Below, in pieces: positions 1-9,477 of a DNA stretch of 64,000 nt. Within the stretch, counting starts at the first letter, position 1; each line of letters begins with the position of its first letter. The translations under genes and the position numbers were made by a program. This stretch comes from Farysia itapuensis (Eukaryota > Basidiomycota > Ustilaginomycetes > Ustilaginales > Ustilaginaceae), in assembly GCA_023212645.1 (NCBI GenBank), contig JALBYC010000015.1, forward strand, positions 231,052 to 295,051, in the 5' to 3' direction. The notes below the pieces were generated by a model. The model was not told where the DNA came from. It saw only the letters and a program-made list of their open reading frames with translations, and ran no database searches.

Positions 1-1340
1 AGTGAAGGTGTTGGTGCCGGCCCGCTAGCAGGCGCGCTAGCAGTGGTAGTAGGAGCCGGGGCAGCAACTGAATTTGTAGGGGCAGATGTGGTTACGGGCT
101 CAGCTGGCTTGCCACCGAAAGAGAATCCACTACCGGCGGGCTTGGCAGCGGGCTCAGATGTCGACGCTGCCTCAGTAGGCTTGCCACCGAAAGAGAATCC
201 ACTACCGGCGGGCTTGGCAGCGGGCTCAGATGTCGATGCTGCCTCCGTAGGCTTGCTTCCGAACGAAAACCCACCACTGGCGGGCTTGGCAGCGGGCTCA
301 GATGTAGCTGTTGGCTCAGCTGCCTTGCCGCCAAAGGAGAAGCCACTGGACGCGGATGCTGCAGGCTTCGCCTCGGCCGTAGCCGATGTGGACGAGGTTC
401 CAGACGTTGCTGCCGTTGTAGAAGATTGACCAAATGCGAATCCGCCACCGGAAGCTTGAGCAGGGTTTGCTGCTGCGGTTGTGCCAGAGGTAGGAGCGGG
501 AGGCTTGCCAGCAGGAGCTCCGCCGAAGTTGAACCCTCCGCCAGCAGTCCCCGCTGGTTTCGCGTCTGTTGAAGCAGATGCATTGCGATCAAAAGAAAAC
601 CCTCCGGGTGCGGGCTTGTTTTCCCCGGCCGGGGCAGCCGATGCCGGAGCGGCAGCAGATGCTGATGTCGCACCACCGCCAAACGAGAATGTAGCTGGCT
701 TGCTTGGCGCTGCTGCAGGCGACGCAGGGGCTTGACCGAAAGCGAACCCACCAGCAGGCTTGTTGGCTCCCGCGCCAAAGAGCGGCGCAGAAGCAGGAGC
801 AGCAGGTGGTGTGCTTGTTCCCGATGTCGCATTGGTCGCGTTGTCGCCTCCAAGCTTAAAAGACCCAAAGCCGCCTAGCCCAGTTGACTGGGTGGAGGCT
901 GCTTTGCTGTCGGTGTTGTTGGCGGCGGCAGCATTGCCGAAGTTGAACGACCCAGTGCTGGTACTTGCGGGCTTGGGTGCGGTTGACGATGCGCCGCCGA
1001 AGGACAAGCTGGGAGTGGCCGAGGTGTTGGACTCGGCTGGTTTGGTGCCAAAATTGAAGCTTCCTGCGGCAGGGGTTGACGTCGACGTGCTGGAAGAGGG
1101 AGCAGCACCGAAATTGAAGCCTCCCGTGGAAGGCGTGGCTGGCTTTGAACCGCCAAAGGAGAAGGCACCCGCTGCCGGCGCGGATGTTGAGCCCGCAGCT
1201 GGTGTAGATCCAAAGCCGGTGCTTCCTGCAGGTGTTCCAAACGCAAACAACGGCTTGTTCGGCTGATTCGAGCCCGTGTTGTTGCCTGTGTTGCTTGATG
1301 CTCCGCCACCAAAGGCGAAGCCGGACCCTCCGAACGACAT
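1..1340 (-). CDS. FG-repeat nucleoporin, Nsp1/Nup62-like N-terminal part (partial)
   Basis: The reverse strand opens at 1340 with MSFGGSGFAFGGG and stays open to the left window edge, so the gene continues outside. What is visible is a natively disordered region of FxFG/SFGG cores separated by Ala/Pro/Ser/Thr/Lys spacers, such as GAFSFGGSKP and GSFNFGTKP. This is the hallmark of FG nucleoporins, which line the nuclear pore channel and bind transport receptors. The Nsp1/Nup62 type is favoured because the repeats are FxFG rather than GLFG and begin at residue 1; the diagnostic C-terminal coiled coil lies off-window, so the exact nucleoporin is an inference. Near the left edge a 24-residue unit is repeated about three times with a 72-bp period (about 105-320). 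The forward-strand open frames here are by-products of this repeat composition. Confidence 0.8.
   Translation of the reverse strand, partial: MSFGGSGFAFGGGASSNTGNNTGSNQPNKPLFAFGTPAGSTGFGSTPAAGSTSAPAAGAFSFGGSKPATPSTGGFNFGAAPSSSTSTSTPAAGSFNFGTKPAESNTSATPSLSFGGASSTAPKPASTSTGSFNFGNAAAANNTDSKAASTQSTGLGGFGSFKLGGDNATNATSGTSTPPAAPASAPLFGAGANKPAGGFAFGQAPASPAAAPSKPATFSFGGGATSASAAAPASAAPAGENKPAPGGFSFDRNASASTDAKPAGTAGGGFNFGGAPAGKPPAPTSGTTAAANPAQASGGGFAFGQSSTTAATSGTSSTSATAEAKPAASASSGFSFGGKAAEPTATSEPAAKPASGGFSFGSKPTEAASTSEPAAKPAGSGFSFGGKPTEAASTSEPAAKPAGSGFSFGGKPAEPVTTSAPTNSVAAPAPTTTASAPASGPAPTPS
105..320 (-). repeat. 72-bp coding tandem repeat in the FG nucleoporin
   Basis: Three consecutive units start at about 109, 181 and 253 with an exact 72-bp spacing. 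The first two are nearly identical and the third is more diverged. Each encodes one FxFG core plus a Ser/Thr/Pro/Ala spacer. The number of units is likely to vary between strains. Confidence 0.8.
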
Positions 1341-1525
1341 GATGAACGAAGGAAGAAGCAGAGAATGGAGGTGTGGGAAGAGGTGTTGGGCGAGTTGCGA
1401 TGTTGAAACGCGAAGAACCAGCGTGACTGTTGCTTACCTAATCCATTTTTGAGCTGTCTTTCGAATTTTTTGGCGGAAATGACATTTGTCTGCTGCCAAC
1501 ATACTTCTGCTCGCCATACACCACA
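1341..1525. promoter_or_regulatory. Shared upstream region of nucleoporin and BFR2-like gene
   Basis: These 185 bp separate two divergent start codons (1340 reverse, 1526 forward), so both promoters must lie here or overlap the flanking genes. I see no clear TATA box. Confidence 0.5.
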
Positions 1526-3157
1526 ATGCCGCCTTCACTGCCCTTGCGTTCGGGCAGGATGAGCAAAGCGGTACCACAAGACTACGATCCAGAATCGGAA
1601 ATGCTCGACGCAACCCCCACCTCGGATGAAGAGGCCACAGCAACAGGATCCGACGAGGAGGAAGAGGAGGAAGAGTACCTGAACCCGAGGGCACACTATG
1701 CACAGGTCGACTCGAGTCTCATGCGCAAGAAAGCCGCTCTAAGCGAAAGTGACAAGTTGAAAGACTCGCGGTATCAAGGAGTAAAGAGCAGTCGAGCGGA
1801 GCTGTATGCCTCAGGTTCGGAAGACAACGACGATGGTCAGGGCAGTGAAGAAGATGAGGATGTAGAGGACGAGGACGAGGATTCAGAAGGTATCGACGAC
1901 AGCATCGATAGCGAAGATGAGGACGAGAGCGAACTGGAAGAGGAGCTCGACGATGCACCGGAGCCAAGCAAGCCTAAGAAGAAACAACTCAGATTTGCAG
2001 AGCAGCACAGCGATCACGACAATCACCTCGCCACAAACGGGGCTTCAAGTTCCAACAGCATCGCTGAGCAGATGAGTCAGTCTGCAGCACAAGCCACGGC
2101 ACTCAAAGCACGCAGAATACAGGACGCCGAAAAGGGTCGCCAAGTTCGCAAGCAGGTCAAGACATTTGATCGCATCCTCGAAAGTCGCATCAAGGCTCAG
2201 AGTGTGCTTCGCGAAGTCAACCGACTACCTGATCCAGCACTTCTTACCGACGTTGTGGCACAAGAGCAAGACGGAGCACTGGTGCTGCAGCCTGCCACGC
2301 AGATTCTTGAACGACTACTTGACTTGTCCGAGAAGCTCTTTGCCATCCGTTCTCGACTCAGTCAACTCAACGCTGATGAAGAGAGTGACGCCGCGGTACC
2401 TGTGCCAAGTTCAAGGAAAAGGAAGCGAGACTTTGACATTACGCTCCCGGCAGAAGAGGACGAACATTCTCCGTCAGCTGCTGATGCCTGGAAGAGCATT
2501 CAAGCCCATGATCAGATTGATGCAAGTGTCCGCGACGTCCTTGACTACTCGGCAGCCGCAGAGGGGCAACGGCGACAAGTGCTGGACAAATGGAGTCTCA
2601 AGGTAACATCAGCCGCCTCAGCCGCTTCTGCCAATGGGGCCAACAAGTTTCAATCGCTCAAAGCTGTCAACCAAACACCATCGGTTCAGATCAATTCGGC
2701 GCTTTCGGGCGATGGCATGGAACGTCTAGTGGCACGAACCCGTACACTCCGTGGCGAAGGCGAATCAATACGCAAGTTGGGATCCACTCCTTCCACGAGC
2801 GAAAGCCAGGACGCTGAAGTATTTGACGACTCTGACTTCTACTCGCATTTGCTGAAAGAATTGATCGACAGACGGTCCGGCTCGAGCGAATTGCTCCCTG
2901 TAGCAGCAGCACATGGCTTGGTCAACGGCAAGAAGAAACGCGCCAATGTCGATACAAAAGCCTCAAAAGGCCGCAAGCTACGCTACGACGTCAACGACAA
3001 GATCGTCAGCTTCATGCCGCCGATGAAAGACCGGCTGAAGTGGGGGGAAGCACAGATCGAGCGACTGTTTCGCCAACTTGCTTCCACCACCGAAGCACCA
3101 CAGCAAGCAGCAGAAGAGGAAGAAGCCGATCTCGCAGGTTTGCGCGTCTTTGGCTAG
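1526..3157 (+). CDS. BFR2: Bfr2/AATF (TRAUB) family protein, ribosomal small-subunit processome
   Basis: A 543-residue single-exon frame. The N-terminal third is highly acidic, with long Glu/Asp runs and the motif YLNPRAHYAQVDSSLMRKKA typical of the AATF/Che-1 leader. The middle is a helical region (KGRQVRKQVKTFDRILESRI). The C-terminal part carries the TRAUB domain (FDDSDFYSHLLKELIDRR, then RKLRYDVNDKIVSFMPPM). Proteins of this family sit in the nucleolus in the 90S pre-ribosome and are needed for 18S rRNA maturation. A second ATG at 1559 (MSKAVPQDY) starts the more typical family leader and could be the real start. Its 5' end is divergent from the nucleoporin gene and its 3' end converges on the kinesin gene 112 bp away. 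Confidence 0.9.
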   Translation: MPPSLPLRSGRMSKAVPQDYDPESEMLDATPTSDEEATATGSDEEEEEEEYLNPRAHYAQVDSSLMRKKAALSESDKLKDSRYQGVKSSRAELYASGSEDNDDGQGSEEDEDVEDEDEDSEGIDDSIDSEDEDESELEEELDDAPEPSKPKKKQLRFAEQHSDHDNHLATNGASSSNSIAEQMSQSAAQATALKARRIQDAEKGRQVRKQVKTFDRILESRIKAQSVLREVNRLPDPALLTDVVAQEQDGALVLQPATQILERLLDLSEKLFAIRSRLSQLNADEESDAAVPVPSSRKRKRDFDITLPAEEDEHSPSAADAWKSIQAHDQIDASVRDVLDYSAAAEGQRRQVLDKWSLKVTSAASAASANGANKFQSLKAVNQTPSVQINSALSGDGMERLVARTRTLRGEGESIRKLGSTPSTSESQDAEVFDDSDFYSHLLKELIDRRSGSSELLPVAAAHGLVNGKKKRANVDTKASKGRKLRYDVNDKIVSFMPPMKDRLKWGEAQIERLFRQLASTTEAPQQAAEEEEADLAGLRVFG

Positions 3158-3269
3158 CTTGTCACGCACAGTAATACTATGTATCACAATGGTGGATAAT
3201 ATGACGAGATAAGGCAACGTGAAGGAAGAGTACAAGACATGATACAGTGGATTAGCGCGGGATAGCATT

Positions 3270-5285
3270 CTATGCAGCGCCAATGCTCTTGACAGCTTTG
3301 GCGGTGCCAATGGTGGTAGAATTGACCTTGGTGGCGAAGCGCAAGGAGCATAGACTCTCGTTGAGATGCGCGGCCATGGGGCTGAGTGCGAGCAGCATGA
3401 GGGTCTTGCTGTTGCCGCCGAGCGAATTCTTGAGCAGCCAGGTGAGAGTCGAATTGCGGTAGGGGATGTGATTTGCTCCCTTGTTCTGCCCCAATGCAGA
3501 GATGACGTCGGCTAGGGAGGAGAGCGACTTGTTGATGGACTGGGCCTCTTTGAGTCGCACGGGGTCTTTGTCGGATCCCGAGTTGCTCAGCCGTTCGGAA
3601 CCGGCCAAGTCGACAAGACTGAGCACTGCATCGCAGGCTTCCATGGTCGTTGCGTTTGTTCCACGCACACGCAGCATGAAGACGGAATGCGAGCGCGACG
3701 AACGCTCATTCATCAACGTCGCCGCCACCTGACGTCGTCGCTTGGCCTTTTCCAGCAGCGCAAACACCTGAGCTGGCGAGTCGAGCGGCACTACGACCGT
3801 GTCCGAGACCGTGGTACGACCCTTGTCGTGCTTGATCTCGTGCTTAGCCTTGTCCACCTCGGCCTTGCCTAACAAATCATTGATAGTGTCGAGATAAATT
3901 TCCAGCATGGAACCTTCAAAGTGGTAGCTCCAGCCCTTGTCAGTGAGACTTTCGGCAGTCGACCAGAGCATCTGAACAGCTCGGGGGATCAAACCTGCAC
4001 CTGGATCTGAGCTCGGATCTGAGCTCGACGATGAAGAGAACGAGTCTGGTGCACCCTCGAGCGTATGGGTCTTACCGGAGCCTGTCTGACCGTAAGCAAA
4101 GATGGAGGTGTTGTACCCGTCCAACACAGACTGGGTGAGGTGAGCGATCTCTTCAAACACATCAGCCTGGGATGCAGTGGGCTGAAAGACGCGGTCAAAC
4201 GTGAACAGGTGGTTGCGCAGAGTGACTGTACCCGTGGCCGACTCGCCAGCGGCAAGCAGCTCGATCTGGCAAGCCTCGCGCTCGTTGGGGAAGCGAATGG
4301 TAGCCAACGCTTCAGTTCCGTTGTTAATGTCGTTGTTGGACGCCGGTCGAACACGGCAAAAGACACGGATGTTGCCACGTAGCTCCTGAACCTCGTTGTG
4401 CAGCTTGCGTCGGAGCGACTCGGCCTCGCGCAGTTCGTTTTCAAGATGCGTGTTGTATGTCTTGGTCGACGCCATCTGGGTATCGAGCGTGGAGATCTTT
4501 GAGCGAAGAGCTTCGATCTCGTCCTGCAGGACTTGAATCTGAGTGCGCAGTGCTGTGTTGGTCGACTCCATCGTCAGGTGGCTGGTAGACTGCTGAGCCA
4601 ATGTGGCTTTGAGCGCAGCTACTGCCATACGCTCCTGCTCCAACTCGGTCTCCAACATCCGCTTCTCGCGTCCAAACTTGGCCGTCATTTGCAGAATCTC
4701 GTCATCGGCAATCGTTCGACGCCGTTTGGCTTCTTCCTGTTTGGTCTGGGCAAGTTTGCGTTGTTCTTGCAGGTCTTGTTCCAGAGTTCGGACTTTTTCC
4801 TCTTGTGCTAGCCGTTCGTATCGCTCTTTTGTCCATTTCTCTTCCGTCTTCTGTCGTTCGAGCTCAAACAGCTCAGCCATGGAAGCTATGCGTGATTCCA
4901 TGGCGTCCATTCGTGATGGGTCTGCCGGGTCCGAGTCTACTGCCAGAGCGGTGGAAGCAGGTGCAGGCCGAGTGACACTGGTGACACCGCGACGGACGCC
5001 GCCAGAGACAGAGCGTGTAGTGACGGCCGTTGCAGGCTTGACTTGAACAGGAGCTCGTGATGTAGCGCTGACAGCGGGTCGGTTGGTAGTGTTGGTCATG
5101 GGAGCTCTTGGAACTGTCGCGCCTCTGCGCGCTGGCACGAAGGCGCCCGTGCTGCTAACCGACCGCGGTGCAGCAGCCGTGCGCGTTGCAGTCGCCATCG
5201 GCTCGCGCAGCTTGCTAGGACCAGCGCCAGACACACCAGCCGTTCGCTGGCGCTTGACGGATTGAGGAACCGGTATTCCAGACAT
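3270..5285 (-). CDS. Kinesin-14 (C-terminal motor, Kar3/Ncd-like)
   Basis: A 671-residue single-exon protein. Residues 1-125 form a basic, Ser/Thr/Pro/Ala-rich tail for microtubule binding. Residues about 135-300 are a long coiled coil. The neck ELRGNIRVFCRVRP leads into the motor (about 303-660). The motor has the P-loop GQTGSGKTHT near residue 398, switch I NERSSRSH, and switch II LVDLAGSE. A motor at the C-terminus preceded by a coiled coil is the kinesin-14 order, so minus-end-directed movement in spindle or karyogamy is expected. The start at 5285 (MSGIPVPQ) is the first ATG and resembles other kinesin-14 leaders. No intron is visible. Confidence 0.93.
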   Translation of the reverse strand: MSGIPVPQSVKRQRTAGVSGAGPSKLREPMATATRTAAAPRSVSSTGAFVPARRGATVPRAPMTNTTNRPAVSATSRAPVQVKPATAVTTRSVSGGVRRGVTSVTRPAPASTALAVDSDPADPSRMDAMESRIASMAELFELERQKTEEKWTKERYERLAQEEKVRTLEQDLQEQRKLAQTKQEEAKRRRTIADDEILQMTAKFGREKRMLETELEQERMAVAALKATLAQQSTSHLTMESTNTALRTQIQVLQDEIEALRSKISTLDTQMASTKTYNTHLENELREAESLRRKLHNEVQELRGNIRVFCRVRPASNNDINNGTEALATIRFPNEREACQIELLAAGESATGTVTLRNHLFTFDRVFQPTASQADVFEEIAHLTQSVLDGYNTSIFAYGQTGSGKTHTLEGAPDSFSSSSSSDPSSDPGAGLIPRAVQMLWSTAESLTDKGWSYHFEGSMLEIYLDTINDLLGKAEVDKAKHEIKHDKGRTTVSDTVVVPLDSPAQVFALLEKAKRRRQVAATLMNERSSRSHSVFMLRVRGTNATTMEACDAVLSLVDLAGSERLSNSGSDKDPVRLKEAQSINKSLSSLADVISALGQNKGANHIPYRNSTLTWLLKNSLGGNSKTLMLLALSPMAAHLNESLCSLRFATKVNSTTIGTAKAVKSIGAA

Positions 5286-5548
5286 GACAGCGGGGCGGTG
5301 ATAGAAACAGGTGGGAATGCAGGCTCAAAGTCAAGCAGTGTTTTGGGGAATTGGGTGTTACACATGAAAGCCGGATTTAACATGATGCTTGGGCAAAATT
5401 CAAAAAAACACGCGTCGACCCGCTCTCCATGAAACACCAGGTCACGTGCGACCGTAGAGGTCACCGGCCTACGAACAGCAAGAGCCTCCTACAATCAGTG
5501 AGATTGGGTTTGTCATTGTACGAGCCACATCTACGAGAGTGCAATGGA

Positions 5549-6255
5549 CTAAAGAGACTCCATCTGTTGGACGACTTCGTCGAGCTCGCGCTTCGAAGCC
5601 TGGTATCGCTCTTGTGCCTCCTCGTATTTTTGCTCCCATGAGTCTCGCTCCTGCTCCACGCGTGTCACTTGTCGCTCAAAGTGTTCGGCCTTGACGTCGA
5701 CCTGTCGCAATCTGAGAAGAAGAGTTGGTGAAAAGTGTCAGTGAACGGTCCCGCTGTCAAGAGAGAGAAGCGCAGCTTTACATACTTGTCTGTAGTCTCT
5801 TTGAGGTTCTTTTCAGCAGTGTCAAGCTCGCTCTCGAGAAGGGCAATCTTGCGCTGGAGTGATTCACTGTTGGAAGCAGTGGACTCGTGCTCTTCGCGCA
5901 CGGCTTTGTGTTCGTGCAGCTTGCTCTCGAGCTTCTCGAGGTCGCCCTCGGCAACGGACAGCTTGTGCTGGAGCGAGGCGACTTCCTGGTCCTTGAGCAA
6001 CAACTCCTGTTCTAGCTGCTTGTTCTTTGCGCTTGCCTGGTCTGCTCGCTCAATGGCGGCGTCTGCTTCCAGACGAAGCGAGTTGAGTTTCTACTCGCAG
6101 CAAGTCACTTATCAGCATCTGTATCTTGCATGTCTCAACTCTCTGAGCGCGCTGTACTTACTTCCTTGATGCGGTCCTGGCACAGTGAAAAGACAGTGAG
6201 CACACGTCAGTACTCGAACAGCAGACAGAGCGAGATAACACCCGGAACCTACCAT
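5549..6255 (-). CDS. Tropomyosin (161 aa, four coding exons)
   Basis: Read on the reverse strand as exons 6253-6255, 6162-6176, 5786-6090 and 5549-5711. Together they make 486 nt, giving 161 residues and a stop. Exon 1 contributes only the ATG, followed by GTAGGT; exon 2 contributes only DRIKE. The product is one continuous coiled coil (MDRIKEKLNSLRLEADAA ... SKRELDEVVQQMESL) with the heptad pattern of fungal tropomyosin, and 161 residues is the length I recall for fission yeast Cdc8. It should polymerise along formin-made actin cables and the cytokinetic ring. All splice sites are GT-AG and the joined frame has no stop. The micro-exon start means a simple open-frame search misses the first six residues. 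Confidence 0.93.
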
Positions 6256-6826
6256 GATGCTGTGAAGGTGTGAATTGGTGTTGACAGGTGAGAGAGAGAG
6301 AGGTGAGTTGCGTGTGTGTTTCGTGAATTCCGTTCGGTTCGGCGCTCTCAATGTGTCGCTCTGTCTCTCTCTCTCGAGATGTGCGGCGCGTCCCTGCTCC
6401 CCCCAAATCTCCGAACAAAAGTGTTGTTGTACCCGCGCGCGTCTGAATTCAATTCCTTACAGGGGCCGCTCGGTGCACTCAAAATTAGAATCACAATTAC
6501 GACCCGCGCGCAGTGGTGATCGTTTTCCCTCCCCCCTCACACTTCTTCAGCACGACGAAATATTGAAAACGAAAAACAATTGCCATTGATATGCCCAGCT
6601 TAAACCCAGTAGAAGCGAAAAGAGACAAGAACAGCCGCACGTATCGAGAGGCTCGTGATATATGCTCTCGACCGGCGTCAAACAATGTGAGGAAGGAAAG
6701 GGTGAGAGTGGGGGGGGAATGCGTGACCAGTTTTGGACAAGACGAGGACTATTTGCATGTATGTAGGTCGACGTGGATTGTGCCAGGGTATATCCAGAGA
6801 GAATGCAGTGCGACATAAACGTTGCG

Positions 6827-8218
6827 TCACGCCGACTGAGAAGTAAGCGGACGCACGGGAACTTCGGGAAGTGCCATTCCGGATGGCGACTGTCGACCGC
6901 TGTGTGATGTTGAAACTGTGCCTTGATCGTCCCAAATCGGCTTGGCGTGTGATAGTGTCAAGTCATCGGAGCAAGGACTGAAGACAGCCTTGGAAAACAT
7001 GTCTTGCCAATCGAGCCCGTATTCTGCCGGAGACGAGAGAGGGGTGGTGACGGCAGATGACGGACTGGCAACGCGCGTGTCTGAATCGGTGGTGGCCACG
7101 GATGACTGAGTGGCGGACCAATTCGACGACGAGGATCCTCTCGTGTTGAACTCTTCCGAGTTCGAATCGCCTTGGCAGCAAAGCCCACGTTTGTCAACTG
7201 GACGAATGCTTGGACGCACGTAGCGCGAATCGCTAGAGGGCAGATTGGCGTGATCGTTCTCAGCAGGGTCGGGCAAAGCGTAAGAAGGCGACGAGTCCAG
7301 CATGTACGCGGGCGAGCTTAAGCGATGCACAGGTGTCGGTCGAGTGAATGAAAGTGTGCGATGAGGGTACTTGCGTTGTTCTTGTGAGTCAGCTTCCTGG
7401 TCTACAAGCACCTCGAACGAGTCTGCGGAAGCCGGCACGCTCTGTTGTAGTAAAGTGGACCGGATGGCAGGTAAATGCTCGGATCGAGGCGAGTTGAACG
7501 ACGACCGACGTGGAAGCGCAAGTGAGCCGGCGCGTGCCAATGAGACTGCCTTGCGGTCGCTGAACGACTTGGTCGTTTGAGCTTTGAGCATTGCGGCAAA
7601 TTCGCCACTGCCGTCCGACAACAGCTTGGACGAAGAGGGCTGCGTCGGCATGCTGTCTGAAACGGGCGTAAAGAAAGGGCGGTCGTCGAGATGACTGGGC
7701 GGCATGGGTGGCATGACAGACACTTCGTCGATGAGCAAAGGAGATATGGAACCGTGAGAATTGCGAGCCTCGATGGACAGAGGATACAAATATTGCCGGA
7801 ACTGCTCGAATCGCACAGGTTTGCTGATCATACCGTTCATTCCGACTTGGCGATACAGTTCGCCTGGCACTTCTCCAATTTTGGTGGTGACTGCAACAAT
7901 GTGCGCGTTGCTGTTGGAACGCAAGACACCATCTTCGCCGCCACGAATGCGACGCGTACATTCGACACCGTCCAAGTACGGCATCTCGATGTCCATGAAG
8001 ATGAGATCGAACACTTGAGTGCGTAGAGCCTGGATTGCTTTGAGTCCGCTGTCGAGCGCGACTGGAGGGCTCGCCAGCAGATGGCCGAAGCGGCGCTTCA
8101 ACAAAGTGCTCAGCACTGCAAGATTGACATGGTTGTCATCGACAACGAGAATACGTAGACTCTTAGTGCTCAGCATAGGCGAATCGGCGCCAGATCGAGA
8201 GGTGAAGGCGGCCGACAT
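6827..8218 (-). CDS. Response regulator with N-terminal receiver domain
   Basis: 463 residues. Residues 20-145 are a CheY-like receiver: acidic pair Asp27-Asp28 (ILVVDDNHVN), phospho-acceptor Asp76 (FMDIEMPYLDG), Thr111/112, and Lys133 in the SKPV motif. These are all the residues needed to accept phosphate from a histidine phosphotransfer protein. Residues 150-463 are Ser/Pro/Thr-rich and probably disordered, with no recognisable output domain (no HSF-type or GATA domain), so it is neither a Skn7-like nor a clear Ssk1-like protein. It could link a hybrid histidine kinase to an unidentified partner. The single-exon start at 8218 is the first ATG. About 1.26 kb of non-coding sequence lies upstream. 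Confidence 0.85.
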   Translation of the reverse strand: MSAAFTSRSGADSPMLSTKSLRILVVDDNHVNLAVLSTLLKRRFGHLLASPPVALDSGLKAIQALRTQVFDLIFMDIEMPYLDGVECTRRIRGGEDGVLRSNSNAHIVAVTTKIGEVPGELYRQVGMNGMISKPVRFEQFRQYLYPLSIEARNSHGSISPLLIDEVSVMPPMPPSHLDDRPFFTPVSDSMPTQPSSSKLLSDGSGEFAAMLKAQTTKSFSDRKAVSLARAGSLALPRRSSFNSPRSEHLPAIRSTLLQQSVPASADSFEVLVDQEADSQEQRKYPHRTLSFTRPTPVHRLSSPAYMLDSSPSYALPDPAENDHANLPSSDSRYVRPSIRPVDKRGLCCQGDSNSEEFNTRGSSSSNWSATQSSVATTDSDTRVASPSSAVTTPLSSPAEYGLDWQDMFSKAVFSPCSDDLTLSHAKPIWDDQGTVSTSHSGRQSPSGMALPEVPVRPLTSQSA

Positions 8219-9477
8219 GACAGAAAGAGGGCTGGCGTGGCGTTAGTTGATGTGAGAATATTTCGTGAGGGCGAGTGTAGATTGCGCAGAGTTGTGCGAC
8301 TTGAGTGACTGAAGATCCAGCAAGGACGGTCGTAGCCTATGGGACGACGCTTACACGCTTAGCTGTTAGAGAGACAGTATGGTAGCAGTTGAAAACACTG
8401 CTTGTTGGACGTTCTGATGTATCACGGTACGAGTAGCCAAGGGACTCGATTTGGTGATGGTGGTTACAGGGAGAGAAGTGAGTGTGTATGCAGACAAGTC
8501 TTGTTTCTCTGCCAGCTTGTGTGGCGTTGAGCGACCGGCCAAAGGCAGACTCAAATTTGCTAGGTCGATCTATCTGGAATGGAAGCCACCCTGTGGCGTT
8601 AATGGATGGGCACTCGCAGACTCGCGCAGTGCCTTGCGGTGTTTGAGCGGCATTCGGTCACGCTTCTGTTGACAGGGCACTGAGCAAGTGTCGGAACGAG
8701 GGGAACAAGGCACCCTGGCACCCTTTTCGAAACTCCACGTCCATCGGCGCAGACGGAACGGTGAGTCGCTTGGCCGTTTGCATGAACGGAAGGGTCAAGC
8801 TCGCCCTTACGATCCTTAATCCAGACTTGAATATTTGAATTGAACTGCCAAATTCATTAGTCCAGTTCTGGAAAATGCTCTGGATTGAGAGTCAACCGTG
8901 AGGACGAAGGTTGTATTCACCGGTCAAAGCATGGCAACCTTTTGGAATTCGAATTTGTTACCATGCATCGATCTGGGTGGCAAGAGTCTCGCGCATTAGC
9001 CATGTGGGGCGTTGACAAAGCTTACCTGATATATGTACCACTTCGGCGGAAAAGTCCGCGCTTGTCCGATCTTCACGGTAACCTTGCCAATGAAATTTGT
9101 CGCAGCTCATGCGGACAGCTTATTTGGGGTACAGTGCATACAATAAGGCTCTGTACCACTGTTCAGGCGTCTGCTTACCGGGTGGGTCCAAGCCAAATGC
9201 GGTCCGTCCGTGATCGCCAAAAGTTGTGACCGTGACCATCGGAGACGAGGCACAATGCACACGACCGAGGAGCATTGGCAGCGTGGCTAGCCCGAGTCTT
9301 ATTTTTTGCCAGGCAATAAATGAACCTAAAACAGCTACAAAATTGCGCGCACAAAAATTAGCCAGGAAAATACTGCGAACATGGGATCCACCCGATCACG
9401 CTTTGAGATCCTGCCCGATGTCGATCTGTATGCTCGGAAACACTCCCTGACCCTGCCCACCACGTTATAGTGAACCC
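8219..9477. other. Long intergenic region between divergent response regulator and HER2-like gene
   Basis: About 1.26 kb with no frame I can assign to a protein family, no tRNA signature and no obvious repeat. The nearest 200-300 bp on each side must contain the promoters. The short frame at 8885-9229 has no family signal and is not called. Confidence 0.6.

Noticed and set aside
43..1266. Forward-strand open frames rich in Ala/Gly/Pro (43-429, 481-735, 760-1266)
   Set aside because: They are mirror images of the reverse-strand FG-repeat gene, whose FxFG pattern and start codon are clear.
8885..9229. 114-codon forward frame in the long intergenic region
   Set aside because: No family motif and no conserved-looking composition; treated as chance.
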